64,000 bases of DNA from Pseudomonas kilonensis (GTDB lineage Bacteria > Pseudomonadota > Gammaproteobacteria > Pseudomonadales > Pseudomonadaceae): assembly GCF_001269885.1 (NCBI RefSeq), contig NZ_LHVH01000035.1, positions 434,001 to 498,000 of the forward strand, written 5' to 3'. The translations under genes were made by a program, and so were the position numbers. The notes under the pieces are model-generated. The model was given only the letters and a program-made list of their open reading frames with translations. It did no database searches and had not been told where the DNA came from. Below, one piece after another: positions 49,603 to 58,562 of this stretch (its first letter is position 1; the number at the start of each line of letters is the position of its first letter).

Positions 49603-51708
49603 ATGCCGAGCATAGACGCCCTCGCCGATCGCTTATCGGCCTACCTCGGCACGGACCAGGTCAATCTGGTCCGCCGAGCCTATTTCTACGCCGAACAAGC
49701 CCACGACGGCCAGCGCCGCCGCAGCGGCGAGGCGTACGTCACGCATCCCCTTGCGGTGGCGAATATTCTTGCCGACATGCACATGGACCATCAGAGCCTG
49801 ATGGCGGCGATGCTGCATGACGTGATCGAAGACACCGGCATTGCCAAGGAAGCGCTGCAAGCGCAGTTCGGCGAAACCGTGGCCGAACTGGTCGACGGGG
49901 TCAGCAAGCTGACCCAGATGAACTTCGAGACCAAGGCCGAGGCCCAGGCCGAAAACTTCCAGAAAATGGCCATGGCCATGGCCCGCGACATTCGCGTGAT
50001 CCTGGTCAAGCTCGCCGACCGCCTGCACAACATGCGCACCCTGGAAGTGCTGTCCGGCGAAAAACGCCGGCGCATCGCCAAGGAAACCCTGGAAATCTAC
50101 GCCCCCATCGCCAATCGCCTGGGTATGCACGCGATCCGCATCGAGTTCGAAGACCTGGGCTTCAAGGCCATGCACCCGATGCGTTCGGCGCGGATCAACC
50201 AGGCCGTCAAGCGCGCCCGGGGCAACCGCAAGGAAATCGTCAACAAGATCGAAGAGTCCCTGAGCCACTGCCTGGCCATCGACGGCATCGAAGGCGAAGT
50301 CAGCGGGCGGCAGAAACACCTCTACGGCATCTACAAGAAAATGCGCGGCAAGCGTCGGGCCTTCAACGAGATCATGGACGTCTACGCGTTCCGGATCATC
50401 GTCGACAAGGTCGATACCTGCTACCGCGTGCTGGGCGCTGTACATAATTTGTACAAACCGTTGCCGGGGCGCTTCAAGGATTACATCGCGATCCCCAAGG
50501 CCAACGGCTATCAATCGCTGCACACCACGCTGTTCGGCATGCACGGCGTACCGATCGAGATCCAGATCCGCACCCGTGAAATGGAAGAAATGGCCAACAA
50601 CGGCATCGCCGCCCATTGGCTGTACAAATCCAGCGGTGACGAACAGCCCAAGAGCACCCACGCCCGCGCCCGACAATGGGTCAAGGGCGTGCTGGAAATG
50701 CAGCAGCGTGCCGGCAACTCCCTGGAATTCATCGAGAGCGTGAAGATCGACCTGTTCCCGGACGAGGTCTACGTCTTCACACCCAAGGGCCGGATCATGG
50801 AGCTGCCCAAAGGCTCCACGGCCGTGGACTTTGCCTATGCGGTGCACACCGACGTCGGCAACAGTTGCATCGCCTGCCGGATCAACCGCCGCCTGGCGCC
50901 GTTGTCCGAGCCGCTGCAAAGCGGCTCCACGGTGGAAATCGTCAGCGCCCCGGGCGCCCGGCCCAACCCGGCGTGGCTCAATTTCGTGGTCACCGGCAAG
51001 GCCCGCACCCATATCCGTCACGCCCTGAAACTGCAACGCCGCTCCGAATCCATCAGCCTCGGCGAACGCCTGCTGAACAAGGTGCTGAACGGTTTCGACA
51101 GCTCGCTGGACAAGATCCCGGCCGAGCGCGTGCAACTGATGCTCCACGAATACCGTCTCGAATTGATCGAAGACCTGCTCGAAGACATCGGCCTGGGCAA
51201 TCGCATGGCCTACGTCGTTGCCCGTCGCCTGCTCGGCGAAGGCGAACAGTTGCCAAGCCCCGAAGGCCCGCTGGCGATTCGCGGCACCGAAGGCCTGGTG
51301 CTCAGTTATGCCAAGTGCTGTACGCCGATCCCGGGCGACCCGATTGTCGGCCATTTGTCCGCCGGCAAAGGGATGGTCGTGCACTTGGACAACTGCCGCA
51401 ACATCAGCGAAATCCGGCACAACCCGGAAAAATGCATCCAGCTCTCCTGGGCCAAGGATGTCACCGGCGAATTCAACGTCGAGCTGCGGGTCGAGCTGGA
51501 GCACCAGCGCGGCCTGATCGCCCTGCTGGCCAGCAGCGTCAATGCCGCCGACGGCAATATCGAAAAAATCAGCATGGATGAACGCGATGGCCGCATCAGC
51601 GTCGTTCAATTGGTGGTCAGCGTACACGACCGTGTGCACCTGGCCCGTGTGATCAAGAAACTGCGCGCCCTGACCGGCGTTATCCGCATCACCCGCATGC
51701 GCGCGTAG
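49603..51708 (+). CDS. spoT: Bifunctional (p)ppGpp synthetase/hydrolase SpoT
   Basis: A 701-residue RSH protein. The hydrolase domain has an intact HD motif (MLHDVIEDTG near 72) and VKLADRLHNMRTL; the synthetase domain contains YRVLGAVHNLYKPLPGRFKDYIA and EIQIRTREMEEMANNGIAAHW. TGS (about 385-445, VYVFTPKGRIMELPKGSTAVDFAYAVHT), helical and ACT domains follow. It keeps ppGpp balanced in stress and carbon starvation. AGGAG before the ATG; ridA follows after 24 bp. Confidence 0.95.
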   Translation: MPSIDALADRLSAYLGTDQVNLVRRAYFYAEQAHDGQRRRSGEAYVTHPLAVANILADMHMDHQSLMAAMLHDVIEDTGIAKEALQAQFGETVAELVDGVSKLTQMNFETKAEAQAENFQKMAMAMARDIRVILVKLADRLHNMRTLEVLSGEKRRRIAKETLEIYAPIANRLGMHAIRIEFEDLGFKAMHPMRSARINQAVKRARGNRKEIVNKIEESLSHCLAIDGIEGEVSGRQKHLYGIYKKMRGKRRAFNEIMDVYAFRIIVDKVDTCYRVLGAVHNLYKPLPGRFKDYIAIPKANGYQSLHTTLFGMHGVPIEIQIRTREMEEMANNGIAAHWLYKSSGDEQPKSTHARARQWVKGVLEMQQRAGNSLEFIESVKIDLFPDEVYVFTPKGRIMELPKGSTAVDFAYAVHTDVGNSCIACRINRRLAPLSEPLQSGSTVEIVSAPGARPNPAWLNFVVTGKARTHIRHALKLQRRSESISLGERLLNKVLNGFDSSLDKIPAERVQLMLHEYRLELIEDLLEDIGLGNRMAYVVARRLLGEGEQLPSPEGPLAIRGTEGLVLSYAKCCTPIPGDPIVGHLSAGKGMVVHLDNCRNISEIRHNPEKCIQLSWAKDVTGEFNVELRVELEHQRGLIALLASSVNAADGNIEKISMDERDGRISVVQLVVSVHDRVHLARVIKKLRALTGVIRITRMRA

Positions 51709-51732
51709 CCCATTCGTTATCAGGAGTCATTC

Positions 51733-52113
51733 ATGACCAAGACCGTTATCACCAGCGACAAGGCCCCGGCCGCCATCGGTACTTATTCCCAGGCGATCAA
51801 GGCCGGCAACACCGTGTACATGTCGGGCCAGATTCCACTGGACCCCAAGACCATGGAGCTGGTGGAAGGCTTCGAAGCCCAGACCGTGCAGGTGTTCGAA
51901 AACCTCAAGGCCGTGGCCGAGGCCGCCGGTGGTTCGTTCAAGGACATCGTCAAGCTGAACATCTTCCTCACCGACCTGAGCCACTTCGCCAAGGTCAACG
52001 AGGTGATGGGCAAGTACTTCGACCAGCCTTACCCTGCCCGCGCCGCCATCGGCGTGGCGGCCCTGCCCAAGGGCGCTCAGGTTGAGATGGATGCCATCCT
52101 GGTCATCGAGTAA
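51733..52113 (+). CDS. ridA: RidA family deaminase
   Basis: A 126-residue RidA (YjgF) protein closer to the canonical enzyme than the copy in the dad cluster. [22 protein letters not shown] and [25 protein letters not shown] carry the key Arg and Glu. It hydrolyses 2-aminoacrylate and other reactive enamines. It is 24 bp behind spoT, so it may be co-transcribed; CAGGAG stands before the ATG. Confidence 0.95.
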   Translation: MTKTVITSDKAPAAIGTYSQAIKAGNTVYMSGQIPLDPKTMELVEGFEAQTVQVFENLKAVAEAAGGSFKDIVKLNIFLTDLSHFAKVNEVMGKYFDQPYPARAAIGVAALPKGAQVEMDAILVIE

Positions 52114-52168
52114 TAAGGCCGGCGCAGCCTCCCCCGCTGCGCCGTTTTCGTCTTGAAAGGATTCCACC

Positions 52169-52909
52169 ATGCGCAAAGCGCTTGCTCTCTCGTTGGCAGC
52201 CCTGCTTCTGGGCGGCTGTGCCAGCGACCCTGCCGACCGTGACATCAGCGGCACCTGGATCAACCAGGCAGCCATCGACGCTGCCGCCAAGGGCGGCCCG
52301 CTTCGCGAAGCGCTGCAGGGCTATGGCCCGAACCTGGAATGGGACGTCAACACCCGTGCCGGCCAGGCGCGCTACACCAACGGTTTTGAAAACGTCGAAG
52401 GCAAATTGCTGGGTGAAGAAGACGGCGCCTGGAAAGTCGATTTCTACGGCAGCTCCGCCAGCGAACTCAAGCGCGATGGCGACCAGTTGAGCCAGGCCGC
52501 CACCGAGAACGAACCGCAGCAGGTGTTCGATCGCGCACAAGTCCAGGTCCCGGAAGGCGCGCCCATCGGCGCCAGTTTCGAGCGTGCGCTGTATGCCGCC
52601 TACCTGGGCGGCACCTGGAACATCGCCAGCGGCCCCGGCCAGGGCGCCACCGTGCAATTCCAGCCCGACGGCCAGGTCAGCGGCCTGCCGGGTGCCGATC
52701 GCTATGCCTTGTGCCTGGCCGGCGATTGCGCCTCCATGAGCGGTGGAAACGACAACATCTGGCTGCAACAGAACGGCCAGGGCAACACCTGGATCTTTGC
52801 CCGCGACGGCAAGAAGCTGGAGATCTTCCAGACCGTCAACGCCGCGCTGGCCGATGAAATGCCTTCGTTCACGCCGGGCACTCGGCAGTGGGTGCTGGAA
52901 AAGCAGTAA
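52169..52909 (+). CDS. Lipoprotein of unknown function
   Basis: A 246-residue predicted lipoprotein: the signal peptide ends at the lipobox LLGGCAS (Cys at about 17). The mature part has no domain I can name. The segment GTWNIASGPGQGATVQFQPDGQVSGLPGADRY followed by a two-cysteine loop (CLAGDC) resembles the META/HslJ style of small lipoproteins, but only loosely. It follows ridA with 55 bp between and is convergent with the transporter gene. PAO1 has a hypothetical gene at the same place. Confidence 0.78.
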   Translation: MRKALALSLAALLLGGCASDPADRDISGTWINQAAIDAAAKGGPLREALQGYGPNLEWDVNTRAGQARYTNGFENVEGKLLGEEDGAWKVDFYGSSASELKRDGDQLSQAATENEPQQVFDRAQVQVPEGAPIGASFERALYAAYLGGTWNIASGPGQGATVQFQPDGQVSGLPGADRYALCLAGDCASMSGGNDNIWLQQNGQGNTWIFARDGKKLEIFQTVNAALADEMPSFTPGTRQWVLEKQ

Positions 52910-52960
52910 GAGATAGGGCGCTTTGAACTAACTGTACGAGCGCCCCCTCCCGGCAAAGGT

Positions 52961-53860
52961 TCACGCGCGAGACGCAACAGGCTTTTTTCTACCCAGGCGG
53001 ATCAGCTCATTGGAGAAACACAGCCCAATGATGATCAGCAGTGCGCCCGGGTACAGGCTTTCGCGCGGCACTTCATTGAGCACAACAAATGCCAGCAGTG
53101 CGGCGAACAGCGGCTCGGTCAGCTCCAAGGCTTGCACCTGGGATGGCTTGAGGTACTCGATTGCCTTGGTGGTACAGAAAAAGCCGAGGATGGTCGGCAG
53201 CGCGGCCAGCGCCAGCAGTGCGGCAATCGCCCAGGGCGACAGCTCACCGATCACGAAGCCGTCGGCCGAAGCCGGCATCAGCAAGTACAGGCTGCCGAAG
53301 AACAGCAACTGACGAGTGAAGTGCAGCCCACCGGACACGCCCATCCGTTTCATGGCTACCGAAAACGCCCCATAGCCGCAGCCCGCCATGGACGCGAGCG
53401 CAACGCCTTGGAGCGTGAAGCCCTGCTGCAGATCGGCGCCAAAGATCACCGCGATTCCGGCGATCGCCAAGGCGGCACCCACAGTGGCGTTCGCGGTGAT
53501 CGGATCCTTGAGGATTATGCGCCCGAGCACGATCGAGGAAATGGAAGCGCTGGCCATCAGCATCACGACTACCCCCGCCGCAGCGTAATGCCGATAGGCA
53601 GCCGTTTCGAAGTGGAACAGCACAAAGATACCGAGAAACGCGCAGATCGCCGCCTGGGTCCATTTGGCCGTCGTCGCCGGACGCTTGATAAACAGCAGCA
53701 AGGCCGAGAGCAGCAGACAACCCAGGACGGTCTTTATGACGGCGACACTGCTGGCGGTGAAACCATTGCTCATGAGCACTTTGCTGAGCACGCCTATCGT
53801 GGCGTTAAGTGCGGCGGCGGAGAGTGCAAAGATAACGCCTTTGCTGAAACTGGCTTGCAT
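52961..53860 (-). CDS. EamA/DMT family transporter
   Basis: A 299-residue transporter with ten predicted membrane helices, two EamA repeats (about 8-135 and 150-285). The first repeat ends SISSIVLGRIILKDPITANATVG and the second contains ALELTEPLFAALLAFVVLNEVP. Such carriers export metabolites such as amino acids, but none can be named here. No regulator is recognised next to it. The 246 bp beyond its start (53861-54106) have no gene I would support. Confidence 0.87.
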   Translation of the reverse strand: MQASFSKGVIFALSAAALNATIGVLSKVLMSNGFTASSVAVIKTVLGCLLLSALLLFIKRPATTAKWTQAAICAFLGIFVLFHFETAAYRHYAAAGVVVMLMASASISSIVLGRIILKDPITANATVGAALAIAGIAVIFGADLQQGFTLQGVALASMAGCGYGAFSVAMKRMGVSGGLHFTRQLLFFGSLYLLMPASADGFVIGELSPWAIAALLALAALPTILGFFCTTKAIEYLKPSQVQALELTEPLFAALLAFVVLNEVPRESLYPGALLIIIGLCFSNELIRLGRKKPVASRA

Positions 53861-54106
53861 TGATGACGGTCCTTGTCGCTGTCAGGTCGTTCGATAGGAT
53901 GTTGGCCCACCGACGACGCAAAAGATGACTGAAACGGTTGCGGGTGGCCTGCAGATCACTCTTGGCTTCGGCAAGCAGCGGATAATGCTCGGCGAGCTCG
54001 ATGAACCAAGTCAAGACCCGGAAGGTACTCAGGACGGTAAGCGCCCATAGAGAACTAGCCCTTGGCGCCGAACCCCATCATCGAGCACACGCCGAGCAGG
54101 CCAGTG

Positions 54107-54964
54107 TCAGCAGCGCCCTTCCAGGATCGCCGCATACCCCTCGCGAAAACTCGGATACCGCGGCGTCCAGCCCAAGGCCTTCGCCCGGGCATTGCTGCAG
54201 CGCTTGCTGCCGGCGCGACGCACGCTGGCGTCTTCGGCCCACTCGGTCACGCCCATGAATTCGCGCAACCAGCCCACCACCTCGGCCAGTGGCGCAGGGG
54301 CGTCGTCGACGCCGATGTAGCAATCGTCCAGCACCTGGCCCTGGCGATCGGCCTCCAGCAGAAACGCCAACAAGCCGGCCGCATCGTCGGCGTGGATGCG
54401 ATTGGCGTACAGCGGCGGGTCGATCACGACGCGATACCCTTGGCGGACCTGGCTCAGCAGCCACTCCCGTCCCGGCCCATAGATGCCGGTCAGGCGCACG
54501 CGGCTGGCCGGGATGCCACTGTCCAAGGCGACTTGCTCGGCTTCGAGCATCAGGCGACCGGAATACCCGCCGGCCACGGTTGGCGAGGTTTCATCCACCC
54601 ATTCGCCCTGCTGTTGCCCATAAACGCTGCTGCTGGACACAAAAAGCAGGCGCTTGGGCCGCTGGCCATGCTGCTTCAGCCAACTCAACACATGCTGCAA
54701 CCCTTCGACATAAGCCGTGCGATAGCCCGCTTCGTCATGGTCGGTGGCTGCGGCGCTGTACACCAGGTAATCCAGCGACCCGGTGGGCCAGTCAGCGGGG
54801 CATTGCTCGCTGAACAAATCCCCCGCCACCCCGATAACGCCGGCCGGCAGGTTCGAAACCGTGCGCCGCAGGCCATGGACTTGCCAATGCTCGGCCACTA
54901 ACTGGCTGGCCAGGCGGCCGCCGATATCACCGCAGCCGGCGATCAAAACAGAAGGCGCGGACAT
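54107..54964 (-). CDS. NAD(P)-binding SDR/epimerase-like protein (YeeZ-like)
   Basis: A 285-residue extended SDR-type protein with the Rossmann motif LIAGCGDIGGRLASQLV at the N-terminus, LLFVSSSSVYG (Ser) and later GGYSGRLMLEAE where a canonical enzyme has YxxxK; the Lys is not obvious, so catalytic activity is uncertain. RLTGIYGPGREWLL is shared with epimerases. ATG 54964 has GAGGAG six bases before it. It is divergent from exbB. Confidence 0.85.
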   Translation of the reverse strand: MSAPSVLIAGCGDIGGRLASQLVAEHWQVHGLRRTVSNLPAGVIGVAGDLFSEQCPADWPTGSLDYLVYSAAATDHDEAGYRTAYVEGLQHVLSWLKQHGQRPKRLLFVSSSSVYGQQQGEWVDETSPTVAGGYSGRLMLEAEQVALDSGIPASRVRLTGIYGPGREWLLSQVRQGYRVVIDPPLYANRIHADDAAGLLAFLLEADRQGQVLDDCYIGVDDAPAPLAEVVGWLREFMGVTEWAEDASVRRAGSKRCSNARAKALGWTPRYPSFREGYAAILEGRC

Positions 54965-55052
54965 CAAGAACTCCTCTGGCAAAGCCGCAGACTAGCCTTC
55001 GCAGGGGACGAGCGGCTAGCCATGTGAGAAAAAAAGTAACTGTATTACTTTT

Positions 55053-55071
55053 GTTAACAAGAATTAATTGC
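55053..55071. promoter_or_regulatory. Putative Fur box upstream of exbB
   Basis: GTTAACAAGAATTAATTGC matches the 19-bp Fur consensus at 12 positions and lies in an AT-rich patch 82 bp before exbB. Iron control of exbB-exbD-tonB is well known; binding here is inferred. Confidence 0.4.
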
Positions 55072-55153
55072 AATAATGCCCACCACTTTTGTTCTCGGCC
55101 CCACGAGGCCTGGAAGAACATCAACCTTCTTTTTCCTCTCAGGTCCGGCCAGC

Positions 55154-56125
55154 ATGAAACGCTCTCTATCCCCCGCTTCGCCAACCAATCGACCTCGTGC
55201 CTGGAGCACGGTAGCCGCCCTGCTGTTCAGCCTGCTGCTGGCACCTGTCGCCGCGTTCGCCGATGCACAGACGCCGACCACGACGCCGGCCACCGCACCG
55301 GCTGCTGCCCAGGCACCGGCCGACCCGGCCGCTCCCGTTGCAACGCCTGTCGCCACCGACCCGGCCCAAGCCGTCGAAGCCGACGCACCTGAAGTGCTCG
55401 AAGCCGACAATACCCTGGGCATGGCTCACGACCTGTCGCCATGGGGCATGTACAAGAACGCCGACATCATCGTGAAAATCGTGATGATCGGCCTGGCCAT
55501 CGCCTCGATCATCACCTGGACCATCTGGATTGCCAAAGGCTTCGAGCTGCTGGGTGCCAAGCGTCGCTTGCGTGGTGAAATCGCCGCCCTGAAAAAAGCC
55601 ACCACCCTCAAGGAAGCCAGCGCCACCGCCGCGAAGGCCGGCACTCTTGCCAACCTGCTGGTGCATGACGCACTCGAAGAGATGCGCCTGTCGGCCAACA
55701 GCCGCGAAAAAGAAGGCATCAAGGAACGTGTGAGCTTCCGCCTCGAGCGCCTGGTCGCCGCCTGTGGTCGCAGCATGAGCAGCGGCACCGGCGTGCTCGC
55801 CACCATCGGCTCTACCGCGCCATTTGTCGGCCTGTTCGGCACCGTGTGGGGCATCATGAACAGCTTCATCGGCATCGCCAAGACCCAGACCACCAACCTC
55901 GCCGTTGTCGCGCCCGGCATCGCCGAAGCCCTGCTGGCAACAGCCTTGGGCCTGGTCGCAGCGATCCCGGCCGTGGTGATCTACAACGTCTTCGCCCGCT
56001 CCATTGCCGGCTACAAGGCCCAGGTCTCCGACGCTTCGGCCGAAGTCCTGCTGCTGGTCAGCCGCGACCTCGACCACTTGCCGCCCGAGCGTGGCTCGCA
56101 ACCGCACATGGTGAAAGTGGGGTAA
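55154..56125 (+). CDS. exbB: TonB-system energizer ExbB
   Basis: A 323-residue ExbB. It has a signal-like N-terminus (about 12-35, AALLFSLLLAPVAAFADA), an Ala/Pro-rich periplasmic linker (about 36-85), and then the MotA/TolQ/ExbB domain with three membrane segments. Signatures are GTVWGIMNSFIG and ALGLVAAIPAVVIYNVFAR. With ExbD it couples the proton gradient to TonB for uptake of siderophores. The long extension is common in Pseudomonas. ATG 55154 (MKRSLSPAS) is chosen over an ATG 26 codons earlier. Confidence 0.93.
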   Translation: MKRSLSPASPTNRPRAWSTVAALLFSLLLAPVAAFADAQTPTTTPATAPAAAQAPADPAAPVATPVATDPAQAVEADAPEVLEADNTLGMAHDLSPWGMYKNADIIVKIVMIGLAIASIITWTIWIAKGFELLGAKRRLRGEIAALKKATTLKEASATAAKAGTLANLLVHDALEEMRLSANSREKEGIKERVSFRLERLVAACGRSMSSGTGVLATIGSTAPFVGLFGTVWGIMNSFIGIAKTQTTNLAVVAPGIAEALLATALGLVAAIPAVVIYNVFARSIAGYKAQVSDASAEVLLLVSRDLDHLPPERGSQPHMVKVG

Positions 56126-56131
56126 TCGGCC

Positions 56132-56560
56132 ATGGGCCTGCATTTGAAAGAAGGCGCAGACGACGATCTGGCCGAGAACCACGAAATCAACGTCACACCG
56201 TTCATCGACGTGATGCTGGTGCTGTTGATCATCTTCATGGTGGCGGCCCCGCTCGCCACCGTGGACATCAAGGTTGACCTGCCGGCATCGACGGCCAAGC
56301 CTTCGCCACGGCCGGAGAAACCGGTGTTCCTCAGCGTCAAGGCCGACCAGCGCCTATTCCTGGGTGAAGACGAGGTCAAGGCCGAAACCCTCGGCGCGAC
56401 CCTCGACGCCAAGACCCAAGGCAAGAAAGACACGACAATCTTCTTCCAGGCCGACAAAGGCGTGGACTACGGCGACCTGATGAGCGTGATGGACGCGCTG
56501 CGGGGCGCCGGTTACCTGAAGGTCGGTTTGGTCGGACTCGAGACGGCGCCCAAGAAATGA
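56132..56560 (+). CDS. exbD: TonB-system energizer ExbD
   Basis: A 142-residue ExbD: one membrane helix (about 20-42, VTPFIDVMLVLLIIFMVAAPLAT) with the proton-conducting Asp in FIDVML, and a periplasmic domain. Six bases separate it from exbB and its last codons overlap tonB by four (ATGA), so the three are translated together. Confidence 0.95.
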   Translation: MGLHLKEGADDDLAENHEINVTPFIDVMLVLLIIFMVAAPLATVDIKVDLPASTAKPSPRPEKPVFLSVKADQRLFLGEDEVKAETLGATLDAKTQGKKDTTIFFQADKGVDYGDLMSVMDALRGAGYLKVGLVGLETAPKK

Positions 56561-57312
56561 TCACGACGCGCCAAAAGCTGACGCGTTACAGCGGTAGCCT
56601 GGCAGTGGTGCTGGGCGTACATGCGCTCGCCATCGCCGTGGCGCTGAACTGGACATCACGCGCGCCCATCGAATTGCCTCCCCAGGCAATGATGGTCGAG
56701 CTGGCGCCGGTACCAGCCCCGCCGCCACCGGCACCGCCCAAAGTCGTCACACCGCCGCAACCTCCCGAGCCGGTCGAAGAATTGCCGCTACCCAAGCTTG
56801 CCGAAGCGCCGAAGCCGGAGATTTCCGTGCCCAAGCCGGTCAAGCCCAAGCCAAAGCCGCAACCGCCCAAGCCCAAACCGGTGGAGAAAAAGCCCGAGCC
56901 GCCGAAGGAACAGCCGTCGGAGCAGAAGCCCAGCGACACCCCGCCAACCCAGTCAGTGGCCGAGAAGTCCGCACAACCGGCTCCTGGCCCGTCGCCCGCG
57001 CAATCGGCGGCCAAGGCCAATTGGCAGGGCACGCTGCTGGCGCACCTGGGCAAGTACAAGAAGTACCCGCCCAGGGCCCAGCAGATGAACAAGGAAGGCA
57101 CCAACCGCCTGCGCTTCGTGGTGGATGCCGAAGGCAACGTGTTGTCATTCGAACTGGTGGGCAGCTCCGGCACGGAGTTGCTGGACAAGGCCACCCTGGA
57201 AATGATCCGCAAAGCCCAACCGCTGCCCAAGCCGCCGGCCGAGCTGCTGACCAACGGCACCATCGAACTGACGGCACCGTTTGTGTACTCCATCGACAAG
57301 CGCCGGCGTTGA
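56557..57312 (+). CDS. tonB: Energy transducer TonB
   Basis: A 251-residue TonB: an N-terminal membrane anchor (about 14-34), a long Pro/Lys-rich spacer (about 50-135, repeats of PKPxP type) and the C-terminal receptor-binding domain (about 160-250, LLAHLGKYKKYPPRAQQM ... GTNRLRFVVDAEGNVLSFELVGSS). It spans the periplasm to contact TonB-dependent outer-membrane receptors. The start overlaps exbD. Confidence 0.94.
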   Translation: MITTRQKLTRYSGSLAVVLGVHALAIAVALNWTSRAPIELPPQAMMVELAPVPAPPPPAPPKVVTPPQPPEPVEELPLPKLAEAPKPEISVPKPVKPKPKPQPPKPKPVEKKPEPPKEQPSEQKPSDTPPTQSVAEKSAQPAPGPSPAQSAAKANWQGTLLAHLGKYKKYPPRAQQMNKEGTNRLRFVVDAEGNVLSFELVGSSGTELLDKATLEMIRKAQPLPKPPAELLTNGTIELTAPFVYSIDKRRR

Positions 57313-57323
57313 TCTCAATTACC

Positions 57324-57341
57324 AGCCCCTTAACAGGGGCT
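57324..57341 (+). terminator. Weak hairpin after tonB
   Basis: agcccc / ggggct stem with a ttaaca loop, 12 bp after the tonB stop; the following tract is only ttcctgttcc, so termination is doubtful. Confidence 0.4.
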
Positions 57342-57410
57342 TCCTGTTCCAGGTAAGCGTTTTGGAGCACAGGGGATTGGGAGCAAAGCCATCTGTGGAG
57401 CCAGGGCATC

Positions 57411-57498
57411 TGTGGGAGCAAAGCTTGCTCGCGATACAGGCACCTCGGTTCCAGCGAACACCGCGTTAACTTCATCGCGGGCAAGCTTTGCTCCCACA
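57411..57498. repeat. REP doublet, family A variant
   Basis: Arms tgtgggagcaaagcttgctcg and gggcaagctttgctccca, the same aaagc variant as at 37660. It lies in the 320-bp gap tonB-oxyR (57313-57632), which holds only this, the weak hairpin above and the oxyR leader. Confidence 0.85.
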
Positions 57499-57632
57499 GA
57501 CAATTCCACATTCTTAAATAAATCCCTGACCACACAGACATTGGACAGTGTCACACCGCACCCCCAGTCTGATAACGTGCGTCTATCGATTGCAGCCGGT
57601 ATGCTTGGCTCGCAACTTCACGGACGCTCGCC

Positions 57633-58553
57633 ATGACCCTCACAGAATTACGCTACATCGTGACCCTCGCCCAAGAGCAGCATTTCGGCCATGCGGCCGA
57701 GCGTTGCCACGTCAGCCAGCCGACGCTGTCGGTGGGCGTGAAAAAGCTTGAAGACGAACTCGGTGTGCTGATTTTCGAGCGCAGCAAAAGCGCCGTGCGC
57801 CTGACCCCCGTGGGCGAAGGCATCGTGGCCCAGGCACAAAAGGTCCTGGAGCAGGCCCAGGGCATTCGCGAACTGGCCCAGGCCGGCAAGAACCAACTGA
57901 CCGCCCCGCTGAAAGTCGGCGCGATCTACACCGTCGGCCCGTACCTGTTCCCGCACCTGATTCCGCAACTGCACCGGGTCGCCCCGCAGATGCCGTTGTA
58001 CATCGAAGAAAACTTCACCCATGTGCTGCGCGACAAGCTGCGCAACGGCGAGCTGGACGCGATCATCATCGCCCTGCCGTTCAACGAAGCCGACGTCCTG
58101 ACCCTGCCGCTCTACGACGAACCGTTCTACGTCCTGATGCCGGCCCAGCACCCCTGGACCCAGAAAAAAACCATCGACGCCGCCCTGCTCAACGACAAGA
58201 GCCTGCTGTTGCTCGGCGAAGGCCACTGCTTCCGCGACCAGGTGCTCGAAGCCTGCCCGACCCTGACCAAGGGCAGCGAAGGCGCCAAGCACACTACGGT
58301 GGAGTCCAGCTCCCTGGAAACCATCCGCCACATGGTCGCCTCGGGCCTGGGCATTTCGATCCTGCCGCTGTCGGCAGTGGACAGCCATCATTACGCCCCG
58401 GGCGTGATCGAAGTCCGCCCGCTGACGCCGCCCGTGCCGTTCCGCACCGTCGCCATCGCCTGGCGCGCCAGTTTCCCGCGGCCCAAGGCCATCGAGATCC
58501 TCGCTGACTCGATCCGTCTGTGCTCCGTGGCCAAGCCGCCCGCTGGCAAGTAA
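57633..58553 (+). CDS. oxyR: Hydrogen peroxide-inducible regulator OxyR
   Basis: A 306-residue LysR regulator. The HTH starts MTLTELRYIVTLAQEQHFGHAAERCHVSQPTLS; the redox pair is in GEGHCFRDQVLEAC, with Cys-Cys spacing of nine as in C199/C208 of E. coli OxyR. It senses peroxide by forming that disulfide and activates catalase and peroxiredoxin genes. It is nine bases upstream of recG, probably in one operon, as in PAO1. Confidence 0.94.
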   Translation: MTLTELRYIVTLAQEQHFGHAAERCHVSQPTLSVGVKKLEDELGVLIFERSKSAVRLTPVGEGIVAQAQKVLEQAQGIRELAQAGKNQLTAPLKVGAIYTVGPYLFPHLIPQLHRVAPQMPLYIEENFTHVLRDKLRNGELDAIIIALPFNEADVLTLPLYDEPFYVLMPAQHPWTQKKTIDAALLNDKSLLLLGEGHCFRDQVLEACPTLTKGSEGAKHTTVESSSLETIRHMVASGLGISILPLSAVDSHHYAPGVIEVRPLTPPVPFRTVAIAWRASFPRPKAIEILADSIRLCSVAKPPAGK

Positions 58554-58562
58554 GCCACGGCC

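Noticed and set aside
53805-54014. Minus-strand open frame of 69 codons beyond the EamA gene
   Set aside because: No family resemblance, no good ribosome site, and it overlaps the transporter's start; not supported as a gene.
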